The translations under genes were made by a program, and so were the position numbers. This document shows, piece by piece, positions 8,401 to 16,743 of a stretch of 48,767 nucleotides of DNA; positions within the stretch are counted from its first letter, which is position 1, and each line of letters opens with the position of its first letter. Under the pieces are notes generated by a model. The model saw nothing but the letters and a program-made list of their open reading frames with translations. It did not search any database and had not been told where the DNA came from. Source of the stretch: Aggregatilineales bacterium (GTDB lineage: Bacteria; Chloroflexota; Anaerolineae; Aggregatilineales; Ch27); the NCBI GenBank assembly GCA_029976005.1, contig JARKOQ010000099.1, forward strand, positions 1-48,767, written 5' to 3'.

Positions 8401-8491
8401 GGTGAGTGGTTTGTAGTTTGTGGTCAAACACGCGCGGCCGGGGCAATTCCCCCGGCCGCTTTCACCACGAACCACAAACCACCCACCACCG
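8401..8491. repeat. Facing heptanucleotide repeats (GGTTTGT / ACCACNN) around a GC hairpin
   Basis: Left array 8401-8428 reads as four 7-nt units of GGTTTGT type. Right array 8464-8491 reads as four ACCACNN units, its approximate reverse complement. Between them is a 10-bp GC hairpin. Period and orientation were read directly. It fills the 110-nt gap between two convergent genes. Confidence 0.75.
8434..8462. terminator. Bidirectional terminator between convergent genes
   Basis: GCGGCCGGGG (8434-8443) and CCCCGGCCGC (8450-8459) form a perfect 10-bp stem with a 6-nt loop, followed by only TTT on the plus strand. It lies between the dNK-MazG gene and the convergent lipoprotein gene. Confidence 0.55.
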
Positions 8492-8501
8492 ACCGCCTTT
8501 C

Positions 8502-9395
8502 TCACCCCGGCGGTTGGACGCTCAGCCGGATCACCCCGGTCGACGCCTGGCCGTTGGCGTCCAGCACCCGGAAGGTGAAGCTGTCCTGCCCGATGTAGCC
8601 CGCGTTGGGGGTATAGACGTACCCGGCCCCCATCCCGGCCAGGGTGCCGTGCTCCGGCTGGCTGACCCGGTCGATCGTGACCGGCTCAACCCCGCCTTCC
8701 CAGCGCAGGATGATGGTCGTCGGGGTGTTGTGCGGCACGCTCACGTCCTGCTGGACGCCGCGCACGCTCAGCGCCTCGCCATACGGCGGCGTCGCGGTGG
8801 GGCGCGGGCCGGGCGGCAGGGTCACGGTCGGGGGCGGCTCCTCGCAGTTCAGGATTTCCAGCGTGTTTTCTTCCGACAGGGTCTGGTTGCCGTCCGAATC
8901 GCGCGCCGTCACCCAGTAACGCGCCGTGCCCGCGTACAGGAACGGCCCCAGATCGGCCACCCAATCGCCGCGAGCGATCTGCCGCATGGCGATGCCGGGC
9001 CGCGTCGCCAGCCGCCCCTCGTACGTCCAATTGAGCGAGACCACCGTCAGCGGGCTGAGGCTGCGGATGATGGCCCGGACGGTCGTTGTCTGCGGCTGGC
9101 AGGCCGGATAGAGCGCCATCAGCACGTCCGGCAGGTCGCTGGTCAGGCTTTCCACGTACAGCGCCAGCGGGGTGACGGTCGGCGTCGGGGTAGGCGTGCC
9201 GGTCGCGGGCCGGGTCGCGCTGGGCAGCAGCGGCGGCCGGGTCAGCACGATCGGCGTCTCGGTCGGCGGTACCAGGGTCGAGACCGGCGTGCCGGTTGGG
9301 GTGACGATCGCCAGCAGAGTCGGCACGGCGCGGTTCGGCCCGCAGCCCGCCAGCAGCACCAGCCCAATAAGGCCCAGCACGAGAACACGGCGCAT
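8502..9395 (-). CDS. Pro/Thr-rich lipoprotein with C-terminal beta-sandwich
   Basis: The product has 297 residues. The N-terminal signal peptide ends in the lipobox LLAGC (Cys18), so the mature protein should be lipid-anchored outside the membrane. Residues about 25-78 are a Pro/Thr-rich spacer. The middle is a beta-rich domain, then a second Pro/Thr linker (about 188-210). The end (YTPNAGYIGQDSFTFRVLD) matches the cadherin/Big-type repeat seen in many surface proteins. No catalytic motif is visible; an envelope binding or structural role is likely. It lies 10 nt downstream of the HTH regulator gene on the same strand, so the two are probably co-transcribed. Confidence 0.8.
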   Translation of the reverse strand: MRRVLVLGLIGLVLLAGCGPNRAVPTLLAIVTPTGTPVSTLVPPTETPIVLTRPPLLPSATRPATGTPTPTPTVTPLALYVESLTSDLPDVLMALYPACQPQTTTVRAIIRSLSPLTVVSLNWTYEGRLATRPGIAMRQIARGDWVADLGPFLYAGTARYWVTARDSDGNQTLSEENTLEILNCEEPPPTVTLPPGPRPTATPPYGEALSVRGVQQDVSVPHNTPTTIILRWEGGVEPVTIDRVSQPEHGTLAGMGAGYVYTPNAGYIGQDSFTFRVLDANGQASTGVIRLSVQPPG

Positions 9396-9405
9396 GGCAG
9401 CCCTG

Positions 9406-10041
9406 CTACTTTCTCTGCTGCTCGTAGGTTTCGGTCATGCCCAGCAGCAGCTCGTTATTGAAACGGCGCACGCGGCGCAGCATCGCCAGCCAGTCGCTTG
9501 GCGTGCGGGTGTTGACCACCTCGACAATATTCAGCGCCGCTTCATTCAAAAAATCGCTGAACACCAGGAAGCCCCGCATCATGTCGCTCAGGGACAGGTG
9601 AAAGCTCACCAGGAAGCTGGCGTATTCCCGACCCAGGCGGTGCACCTGGTCCAGCACCTGGGCGGTGTCCGTCGTCTCGATCAGGTAGCCCTGGAGCACC
9701 TCCAGAATCTGGAGGCCCTTCTGGCGCATCGCGGCACGGGCGGCGGCATCCATCCCGGCCATCCAGGGCATGCTGCGCGTCTGATCCTCGCTGAAGTGCA
9801 GGCGGACCCGGCCCAGCGCGCTCTGGATCAGCATCTGGACTTCGGCCGGGGGCGGGGTCTGGGAGGATTCGATCCAGCGCACGAGATCGGAGCGGCGAAA
9901 GCGGCGGTGCCCGCCCGGCGTGCGCCGGGACGGCAGCTCGCCCCGGTCGGCCCAGTTGCGCACGGTGGCGGGGTGGACTCCCAGGATCGTGGCCGCTTCA
10001 CGCAGGCTGACCCAGTCGGTCGTCGGGGTTTCTTTTGGCAT
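9406..10041 (-). CDS. MerR/excisionase-type HTH regulator with C-terminal helical domain
   Basis: The product has 211 residues. Residues about 10-58 form a winged-helix MerR/HTH_17 DNA-binding domain (SLREAATILGVHPATVRNW, then TPGGHRRFRRSDLVRWIE). The remaining 140 residues are alpha-helical with hydrophobic periodicity (QILEVLQGYLIETTDTAQVLD...) and resemble sensor-helix bundles of the RsbR-N/globin-like class. That resemblance is weak and I do not assign a ligand. Two features are unusual: a small DNA-binding head carries a large effector-like tail, and the gene is followed at 10 nt by a lipoprotein gene, its probable operon partner. AGGAG lies 11 nt before the ATG. The 390-nt upstream gap holds nested inverted repeats that could include operators. 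Confidence 0.8.
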   Translation of the reverse strand: MPKETPTTDWVSLREAATILGVHPATVRNWADRGELPSRRTPGGHRRFRRSDLVRWIESSQTPPPAEVQMLIQSALGRVRLHFSEDQTRSMPWMAGMDAAARAAMRQKGLQILEVLQGYLIETTDTAQVLDQVHRLGREYASFLVSFHLSLSDMMRGFLVFSDFLNEAALNIVEVVNTRTPSDWLAMLRRVRRFNNELLLGMTETYEQQRK

Positions 10042-10186
10042 TGCTTGGCTTGCTCCTGGTTGTGGGCCGCGCCGGGCGACCGATGACGGCGGGCGTCCCG
10101 TGCGCGGCGTGGGGTGCGATGACGGTTGTGCGCGGAGTTGCCGATCACTGCTTCTAGTTTTACAGGTTTACGTAGAATTTCAAGCG

Positions 10187-10408
10187 ATTGATCCACGAAA
10201 ATCGCGGATCGGCCAGACGGGGCGGATTTTTCAGGTGAGGAATCCGCCCCGATTTCGTCAAGTGATCTATCGAAAGGCGTTGGCGCTGATCGATCGCGAA
10301 CCTCACCCCTGGCGCGCTGCGCTTGCCGTCTCCTCTCCACAGCGTGGGAGAGGGAGAAATCCGAGGGGGGAGGTTGAACGCCTGAACGCTATCTGCCAAC
10401 GCTTTTCG
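10187..10408. repeat. Two adjacent nested inverted-repeat structures
   Basis: First structure: GGGGCGGATT (10219-10228) pairs with AATCCGCCCC (10241-10250), flanked by a second, imperfect pair CGAAAATCG (10196-10204) and CGATTTCG (10250-10257). Second structure: CGAAAGGCGTTGGC (10271-10284) pairs with GCCAACGCTTTTCG (10395-10408), 13 of 14 matching, and encloses an inner CCTCACCCC...CTCTCC...GGGAGAGGG...GAGGTT hairpin repeat. No gene is seen in this 390-nt gap (10042-10434). Confidence 0.75.
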
Positions 10409-10434
10409 ACAGACTGCTCAGGCGCGGAAAGAAG

Positions 10435-12021
10435 CTACTTCCAGTTGTCGATCAGACCGCCGCCCGCCTTGCTGGTGGAAGCCCCCGGCATCAGGTCGCG
10501 TTCGGTGATGGTCAGCGTCCCCTCCACGAACTGGCCGGACTGGAAGCTGCCCACCCAGATGTCATACTGCCCGGTCAGGGGGGAGCCGAAGTTGATCAGC
10601 GGGTGGCCGCTGCCGCCCGAATCGTCGTCGCAATACCACAGGCCGTCCGGCGCGTTGATGACCAGGGTCGTGTCTCCATTCCCGGTGAAGAACACGCGCA
10701 GGGCATACGAGGCGCTGGTGTAGTTCAGCCGGAAGTCCGGGGCCTGGGCCACGAAACCCGCCGCCTGCCCGGTGCATGCGCCGCCCAGGGCGCTGGCCGC
10801 GTTCACGTTGCCCCCGGCGACCAGGTCGATCGTGTACGGGTCTTCCGCGAAGCCGGAGATCAGGTCGACGCTGCCGAAGGTTGGAGTCAGGGTGTAATCG
10901 AGCGTGCCCGCGGCCGGGGCGGTCGTCTGCTGCGTGCCGCCCGTGGCCGGCGCGCTGCCGCCTTCGAAGTAGCTCAGCACGAACCCGCCGCTGGTCTGGC
11001 CGGTGTCCGCGTTGTAGCGCGTGGCGACGATGTAGTAGCGCCCCGCCGCCGGCAGGGTGTAGGTGAGCTGGGAGTTCGTGCCGCCGCCGCCGTCGTCATC
11101 CTGGAAGAGGATCGTCTCGCTGCTGTCGACCAGGGCCAGGAAGCAATCCAGATCGCCGCTGCCATCGGATTCCATCCGGATCGTGAGGGTCTGCCCGGCC
11201 CGCCCGTCGATCGCGTACGACCAGGCCCAGTTCGTATTGTCGATCGTGTTGCCCACGACCATGCCGGGGGTGATCAGCGGCGCGGCCGTCCACGGCTCGT
11301 CGACTCCGCCGCCCATCACCTGGACGCTCGTGGCGCTGGCGGGGGTGATGGTGCCGCCCGACCCGGTGGCGCTCTCGAAGAAGCTCAACAGGAACCCGCC
11401 GCTGGTCTGGCCGGTATCGGTGTTGTAGCGCGTGGCGACGAGGTAGTAGCGCCCGGCGGCGGGCAGGGTGAAGATCATCTGCGCGTTGCGTTCGCCGCCG
11501 CCGTCGTCATCCTGGAGGAGGATGGTTTCGCTGCTGTCGACCAGGGCCAGGAAACTGTCCAGATCGCCGCTGCCGTCGGATTCCATGCGCACCGTGTATT
11601 CCTGGTTGGCCACCGCGTCGATCGCGTATGACCAGCCCCAATCGGCGTTGTCGATCGTGTTGCGCACGACCATGCCGGGCGTGATCACGGGCGAGGCTTC
11701 CCACGGCTGGGTGATGTCGGCCCCCAACACGGGGATATCGTCCGTCGAAGCCGCGTTGCCGCCGCTGCCGAGGGTGACTCCGCCCTGCTGGGCGTTGTTG
11801 CCGATCAGCAGCCCGCCAAAGACCGCGCCGCTGACGGTGCTCGGTGTAGCTTCCGCCGCCGGCGCGGCCGGCGTGGCGGTGGCCTTCTGGGCCAGGCGCT
11901 GCGCGGTGATGCCGTCCGGGGCCGCCCAGACGAGACTGGTCGCCAGCAGCAGCACGAGCAGCGCCGCGACTCCGAGACCGGCCGGATGAAGTTTGTGTCT
12001 GCGAGTGGGTTGGAATTCCAT
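10435..12021 (-). CDS. Secreted protein with tandem pre-peptidase C-terminal (PPC) domains
   Basis: The product has 528 residues. A signal peptide (LGVAALLVLLLATSLVWA) is followed by an Ala/Thr/Pro segment. Two near-identical PPC-type beta-sandwich domains follow (about 100-215 and 235-350), each with ESDGSGDLDxFLALVDSS, a DDDGGG turn, and GRYYxVATRYN. A third related beta-sandwich occupies about 375-510 with WYCDDDSGG. The Asp-rich turns are typical calcium-binding positions. No peptidase domain is present, so this is a stand-alone secreted beta-sandwich protein, possibly binding substrates or glycans. AAGGAG lies 8 nt before the ATG. The similarity of the two central repeats points to internal duplication. 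Confidence 0.82.
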   Translation of the reverse strand: MEFQPTRRHKLHPAGLGVAALLVLLLATSLVWAAPDGITAQRLAQKATATPAAPAAEATPSTVSGAVFGGLLIGNNAQQGGVTLGSGGNAASTDDIPVLGADITQPWEASPVITPGMVVRNTIDNADWGWSYAIDAVANQEYTVRMESDGSGDLDSFLALVDSSETILLQDDDGGGERNAQMIFTLPAAGRYYLVATRYNTDTGQTSGGFLLSFFESATGSGGTITPASATSVQVMGGGVDEPWTAAPLITPGMVVGNTIDNTNWAWSYAIDGRAGQTLTIRMESDGSGDLDCFLALVDSSETILFQDDDGGGGTNSQLTYTLPAAGRYYIVATRYNADTGQTSGGFVLSYFEGGSAPATGGTQQTTAPAAGTLDYTLTPTFGSVDLISGFAEDPYTIDLVAGGNVNAASALGGACTGQAAGFVAQAPDFRLNYTSASYALRVFFTGNGDTTLVINAPDGLWYCDDDSGGSGHPLINFGSPLTGQYDIWVGSFQSGQFVEGTLTITERDLMPGASTSKAGGGLIDNWK

Positions 12022-12202
12022 TACGCCTGCTCCTTGTTGATCGTCATCCTTCCCTGTCAGCGCGATCGCGGAGGATCGCCTGATCCGATTGCATTGTATG
12101 CCGCGAGGAAGGCGCAGGCAATGAGAATGCCGCCGGAGGGCATCCGGCGGCCGGTGGCGCTAGGGTGAGGTTCAGAGTTGGGGCAGTCAGAAAACTTCGG
12201 AC

Positions 12203-12275
12203 ACGGATAAAACGGATGCAGCACGGATTTTCACCGATGATGCTTTGAATCCGTGTTTTTCCGTGAACATTCGTG
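12203..12275. repeat. CACGGAT-type intergenic repeat, facing copies
   Basis: ACGGAT recurs three times in 12203-12230 and is faced by ATCCGTG/TCCGTGA/TTCGTG at 12249-12275. A second block of the same family lies at 37412-37460. The rest of the 300-nt gap 12022-12325 shows nothing identifiable. Confidence 0.65.
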
Positions 12276-12325
12276 ACCTATTCCTGTTTTTTGGCCTGGC
12301 CCCCAATCCGGGATGCATCCTGGCC

Positions 12326-13987
12326 CTAGACCAGGTTGACGTGCACGAAGATCATCGGGCGGCGCTTGGTTTCCTGCTGGAACATGCCCTTCAGCGCGCT
12401 TTCGATCCGGTCTTCCAGCTTCTTGGCCCCGTTTCCGTTCAGGGGGAACTGGGCCACGATCTCGCGGATGCGCTCGCGGGCGTCCTCGAACAGCTCCTCC
12501 GCCTCCGGGACGTAAACGAACCCGCGCGAGATCAGCTCCGGCTCGTCGAGCAGCTTGCCCGTCTCGCCATCCATGACCAGCACGGCGAAAACGAACCCGT
12601 CGCGGGCCAGGGTTTCGCGGTCGCGCATCACCGAGCGCCCGACGTCGCCCACGCCCATCCCATCCACGAACACGTAGCGGCCCGGCACGCGCTCGCCGAT
12701 GGCCATCCGGCCGTCCTCGAACTCGATCATCGTACCGTTTTCCACCACGGCGATGTTGTCGCGCGGGACGCCGATCGCCTCGGCCAGCTTGCAGTGCTGG
12801 GTGAGCTGGCGCAGCTCGCCGTGGATGGGGATGAAATACTTGGGCCGCACCAGGTTGAGCATCAGTTTCAGCTCCTCGCGGCTGGCATGGCCGGAGACGT
12901 GCACCATCTCGACCGGGTGGTAGAGCACGTTCGCGCCGCGCTGGATCAGCTTGTTGATGGTGCGGCTGACCATCTCCTCGTTGCCGGGGATGATGTGGGC
13001 GGACATGACCACCGTGTCGCCGGGCCGGATGTCGAGCTGGCGGTGGTGGCCCTTGGCCAGCCGGCTGAGCACGGCCGACGGCTCTCCCTGGGTGCCGGTG
13101 GACATGATCACCACCTGCTCCGGGGGCAGGCGGTTGACCTCGTCCAGCGGGATGACCAGATCCCTGGGCAGGTCGAGGTAGCCCAACTCGGTCGCCATCT
13201 TGATGTTCTCGACCATGCTGTAGCCGGTGGCGGCGATCTTGCGGTTGTAGCGCTTGGCGGCGTTGGCCACCTGCTGGATGCGGTTGATCAGGGAGGCGAA
13301 GGTCGCCACGATGATGCGTCCCCTGGCATTCTGGAACACGCGGTCCAGCGCCTCGTCGATGATGGTCTCGGTCGGGGTCCAGCCGGCGCGCTCGGCGTTG
13401 GTGCTGTCACTGAGCAGGGCCAGCACGCCGCGCTTGCCGAATTCGGCCAGCTTGGCGAAATCCGGCGGCCAGCCGTCGGCGGGGGTGTGGTCGAACTTGA
13501 AGTCGCCCGTGTGCACGACCAGCCCGGCCGGGGTGGTGATCCCGAAGCCGACGCAGTCGGGGATGCTGTGGGTGATGTGGAACGACTCCACCGAAAACGG
13601 CCCGATCTCCAGCGTGTCCCCGGCCTTGAAGATGTGCAGGTCGGTCTGGTTGAGCAGCTTGGCCTGGCGCAGCTTGACTTCCACCAGTCCGGCGGTCAGC
13701 CGGGTGGCATAGACCGGCACCTGGAAAGACTCAAGCACGTGGATCAAGGCCCCGGTGTGGTCTTCGTGGCCGTGGGTGATCAGGATCGCCAGCACTTCCA
13801 GGTCATCCCGATCGGTCAGGTAGGAAAAGTCTGGAATGATGTAATCGATCCCCAGCATGTCGCTTTCGGGAAACATCAACCCAGCATCGACGATGATCGC
13901 CTTGTGGTCGTATTCAAGGACGGTCATGTTCTTGCCGACTTCCCCCGCGCCGCCCAGGGGAAGCACCGTTAATTTTTTACTGCTCAT
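12326..13987 (-). CDS. rnjA: Ribonuclease J
   Basis: The 553-residue product is full length for RNase J (about 550). It has the metallo-beta-lactamase/beta-CASP architecture: the N-terminal LPLGGAGEVGKNM, zinc ligands in THGHEDHTG (71-79), HTGDFKFD later, and the beta-CASP part with SDSTNAERAG and STGTQGEP. HVSGHASREEL and PIHGELRQL carry the late metal-site histidines. It is a cytoplasmic 5'-to-3' exo- and endoribonuclease of the kind that matures and degrades RNA in bacteria lacking a dominant RNase E system. GGAG lies 6 nt before the ATG. It is transcribed alone, downstream of a cold-shock-like gene on the same strand with a 190-nt gap. RNase J1/J2 subtype cannot be told from sequence alone. 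Confidence 0.96.
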   Translation of the reverse strand: MSSKKLTVLPLGGAGEVGKNMTVLEYDHKAIIVDAGLMFPESDMLGIDYIIPDFSYLTDRDDLEVLAILITHGHEDHTGALIHVLESFQVPVYATRLTAGLVEVKLRQAKLLNQTDLHIFKAGDTLEIGPFSVESFHITHSIPDCVGFGITTPAGLVVHTGDFKFDHTPADGWPPDFAKLAEFGKRGVLALLSDSTNAERAGWTPTETIIDEALDRVFQNARGRIIVATFASLINRIQQVANAAKRYNRKIAATGYSMVENIKMATELGYLDLPRDLVIPLDEVNRLPPEQVVIMSTGTQGEPSAVLSRLAKGHHRQLDIRPGDTVVMSAHIIPGNEEMVSRTINKLIQRGANVLYHPVEMVHVSGHASREELKLMLNLVRPKYFIPIHGELRQLTQHCKLAEAIGVPRDNIAVVENGTMIEFEDGRMAIGERVPGRYVFVDGMGVGDVGRSVMRDRETLARDGFVFAVLVMDGETGKLLDEPELISRGFVYVPEAEELFEDARERIREIVAQFPLNGNGAKKLEDRIESALKGMFQQETKRRPMIFVHVNLV

Positions 13988-14128
13988 GCCTTACTCCGTT
14001 GATAAGTCTTGGTCACTGGTCCACAGCACCAACGATCGAATGTAATACAATTCAGGGTCGCTCTCCGCGAGAACGCAAAAAACCCGCAGAGACGCAGGCC
14101 CGGAAAGTCATCCTTAGCGGCTGAGACC

Positions 14129-14156
14129 GGCCGCGATCCCCCACGGGGGCGCGGCC
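14129..14156 (-). terminator. GC-rich hairpin after the cold-shock-like gene
   Basis: GGCCGCG/CGCGGCC (14129-14135 and 14150-14156) and CCCCC/GGGGG inner arms form a strong stem 20 nt past the minus-strand stop. It lacks a T run, so its role as terminator is uncertain. Confidence 0.4.
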
Positions 14157-14176
14157 CGGCGGACACCCGGCGGCGC

Positions 14177-14398
14177 TTATTCCGTCGTCACCCGCAGGGC
14201 GCTCAGCCCTCCTTGCCCGACTTCCAGCTCAAACGAAACGCGCTGTCCCGCGCGCAGAGTCCGAATACCATCGCCCAGAATGGCGCTGTAGCGCACCATC
14301 ACCGGCTCGGCCTGGCCGTCCATCTCGATCAGGCCCACGTGGCGGCTGGTGCTGAATTCCTTGACGGTCCCCATGTAGCGGTGGCTGTCATTTTCCAT
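14177..14398 (-). CDS. Divergent cold-shock-domain-like small protein
   Basis: The 73-residue product starts MENDSHRYMGTVKEFS and shows the cold-shock fold's layout: GTVK strand, GLIEMDG, a VRYSAI segment and a final RAGQRVSFELEVGQGG. The length and the end pattern match CspA-type proteins. The usual aromatic RNA-binding motifs (KGFGFI, VFVHFS) are largely replaced (TSRHVGLI, VMVRYS), so nucleic-acid binding may be altered. ATG 14398 was chosen because GGAG lies 9 nt upstream and the domain begins immediately; an in-frame ATG ten codons earlier is possible. It is cytoplasmic. It precedes the RNase J gene on the same strand, a plausible RNA-metabolism pairing, though 190 nt separate them. Confidence 0.65.
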   Translation of the reverse strand: MENDSHRYMGTVKEFSTSRHVGLIEMDGQAEPVMVRYSAILGDGIRTLRAGQRVSFELEVGQGGLSALRVTTE

Positions 14399-14572
14399 GG
14401 ATGCTGGCTCCCAAACACTCGGTGGCATTGCAAGAGAACGATGTAAGTATTTCTGGATCACAGGGCAATCGTGAACGCTCACATAGCACGGATACAAAAT
14501 CCACCCCAGGCCGCGTCACAGGGCGGGGCCGCGCTGTTGGGCGCGTCCTCGTCTTTGCAAGTGAAGCCAAGC

Positions 14573-14878
14573 ATGGCATACTTACCTGGGTACGGTATGT
14601 GGCGACCAGGGGCTGAAGCTGTGTCACAGTGGGAACTGCTGGAAATTGTCGAACGGGATGGAGTGCTGGTCGAGTCACGTCTATTTCGCCCACTGGGTGA
14701 CTTGCATGACATCACGGGCGATCACCGGATACCATTTCATCCCGACAACAACACTCCTCAACTCATCAGCGCGGTATTGTTGGATGGCTTCGAGCCGTTC
14801 AGCCAATCGGTCATCGTTCTGCCGGACGGCACCCTGCAAAAGCACTGGTTGTTCCGGCTCCAGATTATGGCGGACTAG
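14573..14878 (+). CDS. Hypothetical small protein
   Basis: The 101-residue frame starts MAYLPGYGMWRPGAEAVSQWELLEIV. It has a mixed alpha/beta composition (WELLEIVERDGVLVESRLF, QLISAVLLDGFEPFSQSVIVLPDG, HWLFRLQIMAD) that reads like a real protein. I recognise no family. There is no signal peptide or membrane helix. The start is uncertain: no good ribosome-binding site is visible and a GTG at 14621-14623 is an alternative. GC content here is lower than in the neighbours. It fills most of the gap between the cold-shock-like gene and rsmG. Confidence 0.4.
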   Translation: MAYLPGYGMWRPGAEAVSQWELLEIVERDGVLVESRLFRPLGDLHDITGDHRIPFHPDNNTPQLISAVLLDGFEPFSQSVIVLPDGTLQKHWLFRLQIMAD

Positions 14879-15018
14879 CCATCCTTGGGCGGACGATTCT
14901 GGCATGAGCGTAGCCGAACTTGGCCGGAAGTTCAACGGTTGATTTGCACGAAAAACCGTCCAGCGGCTCGCCGCGCGCGGCTCCGTCGTCCGTCTGGCTG
15001 CCCAAGCCCGGATAACTC

Positions 15019-15756
15019 ATGAGCGATTCGAAAGCGCCAATCAACGTCGACCGTCTGGTCAATCATGCCCGCACACTGTTTGGAATCGAGCTTCAGGCCC
15101 GCCAGCAGCGGGCCTTCAGCCTGATGGCCGCCGAACTGCTGGCCTGGAACGAGCAGGTCAACCTGACGGCCATCACCGATCCCGATCAGATCGAGATTCG
15201 CCACTTCCTGGATTCGATCTCCGTGGTGCGGGCCGTGAAGTTCCGCCCGGAGCAGCGCGTGATCGACGTGGGGAGCGGCGCGGGTTTTCCGGGCCTGCCC
15301 CTGCGCATCCTGCATCCCCAGATCGCGCTCACCTGCCTGGAGGCCACCGGCAAGAAGATCGACTACATCCGTCACGTGGCGAACCTGTTGGAGATGCCCG
15401 ACGTGGTGGCCGTACACAGCCGCGCGGAGGAGATCGGCCAGGAGGCGGCCCACCGCGAAAGCTACGACGTGGCCCTGGCGCGCGCCGTGGCCCGGCTGCC
15501 CGTGCTGGCCGAGTACCTGCTGCCGCTGCTCAAGATTGGCGGCCGGATGGTCGCCATGAAAGGCGAAAGCGCCGCCCAGGAAGCCAGCGATGCCCAGGCC
15601 GCCCTGCGCCTGCTCGGCGGCGAGATGCGCCGGCTCATCCCGATCGAGCTGCCCGAAGTGGCAGAAACCCATTACCTGGTGTTGATTGACAAGGTCGCGG
15701 CCAGCCCGGCCCAATACCCGCGCCGGGCGGGGATTCCCAGCCGCAAACCACTCTAA
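15019..15756 (+). CDS. rsmG: 16S rRNA (guanine527-N7)-methyltransferase RsmG
   Basis: The product has 245 residues, usual for RsmG (about 210-250). It shows the family hallmarks in order: an N-terminal helical part with LLAWNEQVNLTAITDPDQI, HFLDSISVV, the SAM-binding VIDVGSGAGFPGLPL, LEATGKKIDYI, and ARAVARLPVLAEYLLPLL followed by GGRMVAMKG. It methylates G527 of 16S rRNA; loss causes low-level streptomycin resistance in many bacteria. It lacks its common parA/parB neighbours and is followed 12 nt later by a ROK kinase, so the two are probably co-transcribed. Start ATG 15019 is supported by homology of the N-terminal segment, not by a strong ribosome-binding site. Confidence 0.96.
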   Translation: MSDSKAPINVDRLVNHARTLFGIELQARQQRAFSLMAAELLAWNEQVNLTAITDPDQIEIRHFLDSISVVRAVKFRPEQRVIDVGSGAGFPGLPLRILHPQIALTCLEATGKKIDYIRHVANLLEMPDVVAVHSRAEEIGQEAAHRESYDVALARAVARLPVLAEYLLPLLKIGGRMVAMKGESAAQEASDAQAALRLLGGEMRRLIPIELPEVAETHYLVLIDKVAASPAQYPRRAGIPSRKPL

Positions 15757-15768
15757 GGGAGCATACCG

Positions 15769-16743
15769 ATGGCCAAGAAAGACTACTTCATTGGCGTGGA
15801 CCTGGGCGGCACCAAGGTGCTGGCCGCGATTGTATCCGCCAAGGGCAAGGTCAAGGCCGAGGCCAAGAGCCGGACGCCCGCCGAGGGCGGCCCGGCGGTT
15901 GTCATCGGCACGATCGTGGAGGCGGTCGAGCAGGTGGTCAAGACCGGCGGGATCAGCCTGTCCGAGGTCGGCGGCATTGGGATCGGCACGCCGGGCGTGG
16001 TCGACACGGCGACCGGTTACGCGCGTTACGCCCCCAACCTGGCTTTCTGGGACGAGGTTCCCCTGGGGCCGCAACTGGAGAGCAAGCTCAAGCGGCCGGT
16101 GGTGGTGGGCAACGACGTGGACGTTTCCACCTACGGCGAGTACGCCCTGGGGGCTGGCGGGGGCTGCAAGAGCGTGGTTGGCATCTTCCCCGGCACGGGC
16201 ATCGGCGGCGCGCTGATCCTGAACGGCCAGCTCCATACCGGCGCGCGCGGCTCCGCCGCGGAGATCGGGCACATGGTCCTGGCGGCGGACGGGCCGCTGT
16301 GCGGCTGCGGGCGGCGCGGCTGCGCCGAGGCCGTCGCCAGCCGGACGGCCATTGAGCGCGACCTGCGCACCGCGATCCGCTTTGGGCGCAAGACCGTCCT
16401 GACCGACATGGTCACGGAGGACGACCGCATCCGCAGCGGGACGCTGGCCCAGGCCGCCGCGCAGGGCGACCCGCTGGTGCTGGAGGTGCTGTACCGCACG
16501 GGGAGCTACCTGGGGCAGTTGGCGGCCTCGGTCGTCAACCTGATCGACCCGGAGATGGTCATCTTCGGCGGCGGCCTGATCGAAGCCTGCGCCGACCAGC
16601 TCATGCCGACCATTCGCGGCGCCATCCAGGTCCACCTGATCAACCGTCTGGACATGGACAAGCTGCGGATCGAGGTGGCGACCCTGGGCGATCACGCCGG
16701 GGTGCTCGGCGCGGCCATGCTGGCCCGCAGCCGTTTTGACTAG
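15769..16743 (+). CDS. ROK-family sugar kinase, probably glucokinase
   Basis: The product has 324 residues. It has the ATP-binding GVDLGGTK near the start, GIGTPGVVD, the NDVDVSTYGEYALG segment with the catalytic Asp after Asn, GTGIGGALI, the ROK signature EIGHMVL, and the zinc motif CGCGRRGCAEA. The protein is cytoplasmic and would phosphorylate glucose or a related hexose with ATP; the HxCxCGxxGCxE-type cluster is typical of ROK glucokinases, but N-acetylglucosamine or mannose cannot be excluded. It has no DNA-binding domain, so it is not a ROK repressor. GGGAGCATACCG precedes the ATG. Its stop overlaps the convergent ferredoxin stop by two bases. Confidence 0.9.
   Translation: MAKKDYFIGVDLGGTKVLAAIVSAKGKVKAEAKSRTPAEGGPAVVIGTIVEAVEQVVKTGGISLSEVGGIGIGTPGVVDTATGYARYAPNLAFWDEVPLGPQLESKLKRPVVVGNDVDVSTYGEYALGAGGGCKSVVGIFPGTGIGGALILNGQLHTGARGSAAEIGHMVLAADGPLCGCGRRGCAEAVASRTAIERDLRTAIRFGRKTVLTDMVTEDDRIRSGTLAQAAAQGDPLVLEVLYRTGSYLGQLAASVVNLIDPEMVIFGGGLIEACADQLMPTIRGAIQVHLINRLDMDKLRIEVATLGDHAGVLGAAMLARSRFD

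Noticed and set aside
8434..8462. Transposon end
   Set aside because: The hairpin is short, no transposase is near, and it fits a terminator between convergent genes.
12245..13972. Long plus-strand open frame opposite RNase J
   Set aside because: It is the shadow of a very well conserved gene; its composition (His, Asp, Val, Gly) reflects reverse-complemented GC-rich codons.
14401..14572. N-terminal extension of the hypothetical protein at 14573
   Set aside because: The extra in-frame codons (from 14471) read as an Ala/Gln/Gly stretch without similarity in style to the rest and overlap the start region of the divergent cold-shock-like gene.
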